58,079 nucleotides of DNA from Desulfobacterales bacterium. Lineage in GTDB: Bacteria; Desulfobacterota; Desulfobulbia; Desulfobulbales; JAGXFP01. The notes under the pieces were generated by a model. The model did not search any database. It was not told the DNA's origin and saw only the letters and a program-made list of their open reading frames with translations. The DNA is taken from contig JAGXFP010000016.1 in NCBI GenBank assembly GCA_024637225.1, forward strand, positions 1 through 58,079, read 5' to 3'. Shown one piece after another: positions 54,351 through 58,079 of this stretch. The position numbers and the translations under genes were made by a program. The first letter of the stretch is position 1, and every line of letters begins with the position of its first letter.

Positions 54351-55138
54351 AGCAGCATCGCGGTCAGGATATAGTCCCAGATAAGGATCGAAATGGAAGA
54401 GAGCACCACGGCCTGGGTGGTCACCCGGCTGACCCCTTCGGCCCCGTAGCCGGCCCCCTCGATCTTGTCGACAAAATAGCCGCGCCCGGTGCAGATCCAG
54501 ACAATCAGGACCGCGAAAACCAGGGACTTGATGATTCCCATGCTGATATCTTTATTGACCACACTCGATTCCATGCCGCTGAAAAAGGCGCCGGGATTTA
54601 CCCCGAGCATCTTGACTCCGGCGAGATAACCGCCGAAGATGCCGACCACGTTGAAAATCATGGTCAACAGGGGAACTGAAATCAGGATGGCGATGAATTT
54701 GGGGGTGATCAAATAGCGAAAAGGATCGATGGCCATGCATTCGAGGGCGTCGATCTGTTCACTGTTCCGCATGATGCCGATTTCGGCGCACATCGCCGAA
54801 CCGGCCCGGCCGGTTACCATAAGGGCGGTCAGCACCGGACCCATTTCGCGCAGCAGGGAAAGGGAGACCGCCGAGCCGAGCATCCCCTCGGAGCCGAATT
54901 TGCGGAGAGTATAGTAGCCCTGCAGGCCGAGAACCATGCCGGTAAAGATCGCCGTAAAAAAAATCACCCCGAAGGAATTGGCCCCGATCTCACGAATCTG
55001 CCGGACCACGGCCCGAAAACGAAACGGACGCTTAAAGATACCTGACAGGGACCTAAGCATAAAAATCCCCATTCGGCCCAGATCGTTTAAATTGTAAAGG
55101 GCCCTGTCCCCCAGATTTTCTATGAATTTAAAAATCAT
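54347..55138 (-). CDS. mlaE: Phospholipid ABC transporter permease MlaE
   Basis: MlaE is the membrane permease of the Mla complex. The protein has 263 residues. It has the amphipathic N-terminal helix and five or six membrane segments of the family. Conserved blocks are GANSFGVIFFTAIFTGMVLG, LQGYYTLRKFGSEGMLG, LREMGPVLTALMVTGRAGSA, AEIGIMRNSEQIDALECMAI, DPFRYLITPKFIA, and the C-terminal GAEGVSRVTTQAVVLSSISI. It is the first gene of the minus-strand mlaEFDAC operon. Confidence 0.96.
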   Translation of the reverse strand: MIFKFIENLGDRALYNLNDLGRMGIFMLRSLSGIFKRPFRFRAVVRQIREIGANSFGVIFFTAIFTGMVLGLQGYYTLRKFGSEGMLGSAVSLSLLREMGPVLTALMVTGRAGSAMCAEIGIMRNSEQIDALECMAIDPFRYLITPKFIAILISVPLLTMIFNVVGIFGGYLAGVKMLGVNPGAFFSGMESSVVNKDISMGIIKSLVFAVLIVWICTGRGYFVDKIEGAGYGAEGVSRVTTQAVVLSSISILIWDYILTAMLL

Positions 55139-55397
55139 TTCACGTCTAAAAAGTTAAATGCAGTTCACGGCAGTTAGCCGATTTCCCGATAAGTAATTGT
55201 AAACGATCGCACCTCAGACCCCAAAAAATAATGATTACAGCCCGGCGCAAGCATCTTTTTGCCAGACGGGGACGCGATACCCCTAAGAGGTCGCTCTCCC
55301 GCGATACAAGGGCTTGCGAACAGGGCGATGCCGGATAAGGGAGCGTCGGAAAAACTCTTGGGCGGAAGGCGCTCTGTTGATTGTTTTCGAAACATCG

Positions 55398-55427
55398 TAC
55401 TTACATGCTGCAAGCAAACCGTGTCAA
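55398..55427 (-). promoter_or_regulatory. Candidate promoter upstream of mlaE
   Basis: On the minus strand a perfect TTGACA (55422-55427) is followed after 18 bp by TAAGTA (55398-55403), a weak -10. It lies about 260 bp before the mlaE start in the 458-bp gap 55139-55596, which otherwise shows no convincing gene. The -35 is good but the -10 is poor. Confidence 0.3.
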
Positions 55428-55596
55428 GACAAATGCCTGTTATTTTTCCGAAAGCAGCCGGGGTGCAAACCCAGATACGCACGGCATTAGCCAGCAGAGA
55501 GGATCCTGGCCCTGAAAGACGAGGCAAGAGCCAGCCGATTTCCACTGGCAAACCTTGGGACCGGTCCGGAGGATCGGCTGAGCTATCGATTAAATT

Positions 55597-56394
55597 CTAG
55601 CGGTCGGGGCGAATGACTTTGACCAGGGTTGCGCTAAAGGAACCGACCACGACCTTGCTTTCCATCTTAACCAGGAGACGGCGATCATCATCGGTAATCC
55701 ACAGTTTCAGCTTAGAGTCACTGCTTTTCTCGAAGACCCCCCGGGCATCCTTAAGATCGGGCTCAACCAGGAAAGTATTATATTCCGCCCCCTCGATCTC
55801 CACGGTTTCGCGTTTCACAACCCGGGCCCTCCCGTCGACAAGCTTTTTCCCGTCGGTCACCGGCCTGACTATTTCGGAATTCTCCTCCAGAGGCCTGGTT
55901 CTTATATAATAGAGTGAGGCCAGCGGATCCAGGGTACCGGCCGCGATTTTTATGGGTTCCAGGGCTTCACCCCTGTTTGAATATAGGGCGGTGCGGGCAG
56001 CCTGGTTAATGCGGACCACGACGTCCCGCTTGATGGAGCCTTCGCGCTGCTTTTTGTTATAGAGCAGCGAATTGGCCAGGGCAAGGTCGGTAAAAGAGTC
56101 TATTCGGTCACGAACCTTGTAGAATACGTCAATAAATTCGGTGGTCCTGGCCGACATCCTGAAGTGCCAGACCCTTTCGCCGTTAAGCTCGGTAAACGGC
56201 AGCACTTCAAGTTCGGCCTCGCCCGCCGTAAATATCCCCCAGCTCAACTTATAGATCAATTTCTCTCCCGGTTGAAACGGAAAGTCAACCGGCAAGGAAT
56301 CTTCAGCCGAGCCGGCGCTGACCCCGAGACAGAGAAACCAAAAGGCAAGCAGCGCCCAGATTGGAAAACTGGTTTTTTTCATAAAATTTCGCAT
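55597..56394 (-). CDS. DUF3108 periplasmic protein
   Basis: The protein has 265 residues. A signal peptide (FPIWALLAFWFLCLGVSAGS, about 10-29) is followed by the DUF3108 domain: FPFQPGEKLIYKLSWGIFTA, GEAELEVLP, VWHFRMSARTTEFIDVFYKV, RDRIDSFTDLALANSLLY, KKQREGSIKRDVVVR, TLDPLASLYYIRTRPLEE. The C-terminal strands include LKLWITDDDRRLLVKMESKV. The family is found in the periplasm of many Gram-negatives and its function is not established. A start at 56382 (MKKTSFP) is an alternative. It lies 458 bp upstream of mlaE and may be separate from that operon. Confidence 0.88.
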   Translation of the reverse strand: MRNFMKKTSFPIWALLAFWFLCLGVSAGSAEDSLPVDFPFQPGEKLIYKLSWGIFTAGEAELEVLPFTELNGERVWHFRMSARTTEFIDVFYKVRDRIDSFTDLALANSLLYNKKQREGSIKRDVVVRINQAARTALYSNRGEALEPIKIAAGTLDPLASLYYIRTRPLEENSEIVRPVTDGKKLVDGRARVVKRETVEIEGAEYNTFLVEPDLKDARGVFEKSSDSKLKLWITDDDRRLLVKMESKVVVGSFSATLVKVIRPDR

Positions 56395-57670
56395 AATTAT
56401 CAGGATCCCGGATGATGGCTACAGGCCAAATCACAATCACTCTTTAATGGTGTCGCAAAAAGCACCCTCAGGGCATAAATCGCCAGCTCCTGCGTTCCTG
56501 CAAATGTCTCGTCATTGCAGCATACTGAAGTACGCTTCATTCCTCGAAATTCGCGCGCCTTGGTTATGACGATTTTCACCCCCCGCAAGGGGATATTGCA
56601 TCCATGGTCATCGCATTTTTGACTTTTGCAAAACTTGTCATTTCTGAAATTACTTTCGTAAACCGGGATGACACACGCACGCAGGTTGATGATAATACCA
56701 AATATCCGTCCAGAATACCACGCCGTTTCACCCAAGAGACACAAATGTCCATCACCTGTCACTTACTTCCACTCCCAGGTATATCTGAAAAACTGGAGAA
56801 CTTGATTGCGCCGCAAGGGGGGTAAGGAGGGAAGGCTCCGTTATTTCGAACAAATGCGTAACCGCTCGTTGAAAATTCCGGCGCGGATCTAGCGGTGGAA
56901 AAGATTTCACCCGTAAATGCCCAGGGCTCGCGAAACGATAGACTATGAATCGCGGCTGAAGCCCCTCCCTCACCGGATCAGGGAGTCGGGCGCAACTTCC
57001 GGGTCAAGCGGAAAGGTGGATCGCGACTGTGCCGATAAACTGCAAATGAAGATATTATGCGGGAGGGGTAGCGGCTGTCTTGGAGAGCTCTGAATCGAGA
57101 AAAAAGAAAGCCCCGCCATCGGGGGGTAGAGAGAGGGAGAGAGGAGAGTACCGATGGCAGAGCCCAGAAGTGAGATACTTACTGATTGGAACAATACAAC
57201 TACCACAGTGTGGTGTCAAATAAAAAGAAGTGAAACTTAATAAAATCTAGTTTTAACACTTTTTTTCAGACAGATAGACCGAACCCCCCTGCCGAGATAT
57301 ATTTTCTGTGATCAGCATTAAGGGTGACTGTCGCATCTATGATACCCCTCCTGGAATGAAGTCTTTTGTTCGCGATTGTTCAATGCGAACAAATCGGCAA
57401 AGGCCAACAGGAGATATTTCAAAATTATTTGCTGGATGAACGGAATATCGAGAGAAAAGGTGATTTGGCACGGGCAGGAGATATATTGTGACGCCATCGG
57501 CAAACGATCAGCGGATTAACTGCCCACTGAAAAACTTCATTTGCAGTTCAGGGGGAAGCCAGCCGGTCTCGATAAACATCGAGACGGCTTGCGAAGATCT
57601 TTCGGGGAATGCATGAAACGAATAGTCACGCAGCAACAACAAGAGAGACAAACAGCAAACGAACCGGGCC
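56395..57670. other. 1.28-kb repeat-rich gap
   Basis: No convincing gene. At 56451-56577 lies a long imperfect repeat shared with 19471-19580 (starts TCGCAAAAAG, contains CTCCTGCGTT and CGCGCGCCTTGG). Near 56945-56990 a second shared block (GCGGCTGAAGCCCCTCCCTC) occurs. Small palindromes lie at 57202-57214 (ACCACA/TGTGGT) and 57562-57587 (GCCGGTCTCGAT with ATCGAGACGGC). None is followed by a T-run. Confidence 0.6.
56451..56577. repeat. Long dispersed repeat, second copy
   Basis: The copy matches 19471-19580 in blocks: TCGCAAAAAG, CTCCTGCGTT, CTGCAAAT, GTCTCGTCA, TTGCAGC, TTCATTCCT, GCGCGCCTTGG and TGACGATTTT. It has an extra stretch of about 16 bp near the left end. Confidence 0.8.
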
Positions 57671-57907
57671 TTAGTCGAGCCTTGCGCGGACACCGGAAGA
57701 TGAGTCCCAGGGTTTATTGACATGTTCATAATATAGGCAATTTTTACAAAAAAATTTCTGGTCGCCGTCAATTTCCATGCTTTCGCCATCTTCAACCAGC
57801 AGACATGAAGTACCAGGCACATCCCAACAATTTCTTTCCTCGCCTTCGATAAACATCGGGCATTGCGTCTTTTTGCAACCGAAAAAATCATAGCATTTGG
57901 CAACCAT
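57671..57907 (-). CDS. Small cysteine-rich protein, two-CW-domain-like
   Basis: The protein has 78 residues and starts MVAKCYDFFGCKKTQCPMF behind AGGGGTG. Seven or more cysteines lie in two clusters: CYDFFGCKKTQC, then RNCWDVPGTSC, then FFCKNCLYY. The NCW...C block is what is called the two-CW arrangement, seen in small stand-alone proteins and in some sensory proteins of anaerobes. Metal or Fe-S binding is likely but not shown. The gene is solitary, with an IS3-type element starting about 100 bp upstream on the other strand. Confidence 0.65.
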   Translation of the reverse strand: MVAKCYDFFGCKKTQCPMFIEGEERNCWDVPGTSCLLVEDGESMEIDGDQKFFCKNCLYYEHVNKPWDSSSGVRARLD

Positions 57908-57975
57908 AGTTCACCCCTTTTGAATCCATAGTTCCATTTGAAGTGGTAGCGGTTTTTGAGACAGGAGTGTAAGCA

Positions 57976-58079
57976 ATGAACCGAACTCAAATAAGGAGAA
58001 GGTTCATGTCGCAAAACCGAACACGTCACAGCGCAAAATTTAAGGCCAAGGTTGCTTTGGCCGCCCTGACGGAGGCAAA
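57976..58079 (+). mobile_element. IS3-family element, start of orfA (partial)
   Basis: An ATG at 58006, behind AAGGAGAAGG, opens MSQNRTRHSAKFKAKVALAA, then LTEAK at the window edge; an in-frame ATG at 57976 is an alternative. The RRYS.EFKAKVALAAL pattern is the helix-turn-helix start of IS3-type OrfA. The terminal repeat probably lies near 57935-57970 but cannot be defined without the other end. Confidence 0.7.

Noticed and set aside
55174..55551. 125-codon minus-strand frame upstream of mlaE
   Set aside because: No recognisable domain, Cys/Pro-rich mixed composition unlike the neighbours, no ribosome site, and it fills a gap likely to hold the operon promoter.
57562..57587. Terminator for the small Cys-rich gene
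   Set aside because: The hairpin is good, but no T-run follows on the minus strand and it is about 85 bp past the stop; kept only as a palindrome.

Overview
The window reads as chromosomal DNA of a Gram-negative, moderately GC-rich bacterium. The gene order rpmF-plsX-fabH...acpP-fabF-rpiB-glyA-dCMP deaminase-nrdR-ribD-ribE-ribBA-ribH-nusB, an Mla outer-membrane lipid-trafficking operon, an ETF with an N-terminal ferredoxin domain and an archaeal-type PEP carboxylase together suggest a Desulfobacterota (former Deltaproteobacteria) member, perhaps of the Desulfobulbales. That placement is inference from content and synteny; no rRNA gene is present to test it.

Layout. 1-6.5 kb is an accessory zone of debris. 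It holds an IS30-type transposase fragment, an IS110-type fragment, a lipoprotein with two Ig-like domains and an ice-binding-like domain, an XRE antitoxin remnant, a decayed copy of the uvrB end plus acyltransferase gene, a RhuM-Fic gene behind the tail of a type I methyltransferase gene, and a DUF6933 gene. A roughly 745-bp direct repeat (3624-4369 and 6508-7252) brackets the RhuM/DUF6933 island. 6.5-19.4 kb is mostly core: acyltransferase-uvrB, thiL, an HtrA protease, a glycine-zipper lipoprotein, the trpEGDCF operon and rpsT. 20.3-25.4 kb on the plus strand carries cdaA-ybbR-glmM-tlyA and a CcdA-like membrane protein. 25.6-31.8 kb holds an ABC-F ATPase, archaeal-type ppcA and an unusual overlapping pair: a TIM-barrel protein of the AP-endonuclease/sugar-isomerase superfamily and a single-chain archaeo-eukaryotic-type primase with a PriL-like four-cysteine C-terminus. 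32-50.4 kb is ftsK, the nusB/riboflavin block, nrdR, nucleotide and one-carbon genes, and a fatty-acid block in which acyl-CoA dehydrogenase and EtfBA sit where fabD would be expected. 50.4-55.2 kb is an mla operon with a cyclic-nucleotide-binding protein. The end has a DUF3108 gene, a repeat-rich gap, a small cysteine-rich protein and the start of an IS3-type orfA.

How the genes work together. trpEGDCF covers chorismate to indole-glycerol phosphate, with trpBA absent from the window. ribD-ribE-ribBA-ribH supply riboflavin, which serves the FAD enzymes ACAD and ETF nearby. fabH-plsX-acpP-fabG-fabF start and extend acyl chains, and mla moves phospholipids across the envelope. cdaA-ybbR-glmM links cyclic di-AMP synthesis to amino-sugar precursor supply.

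The intergenic DNA is unusually rich in short dispersed repeats of at least five families: a TTTTTGCGA-core family, a REP-like palindrome around AACTAGTTA, a 55-bp unit tied to the trp genes, a MITE-like element with 13-bp ends, and long imperfect copies at 19.5 and 56.5 kb. The most promising candidate for an undescribed system is the primase/TIM-barrel pair at 29.5-31.8 kb.
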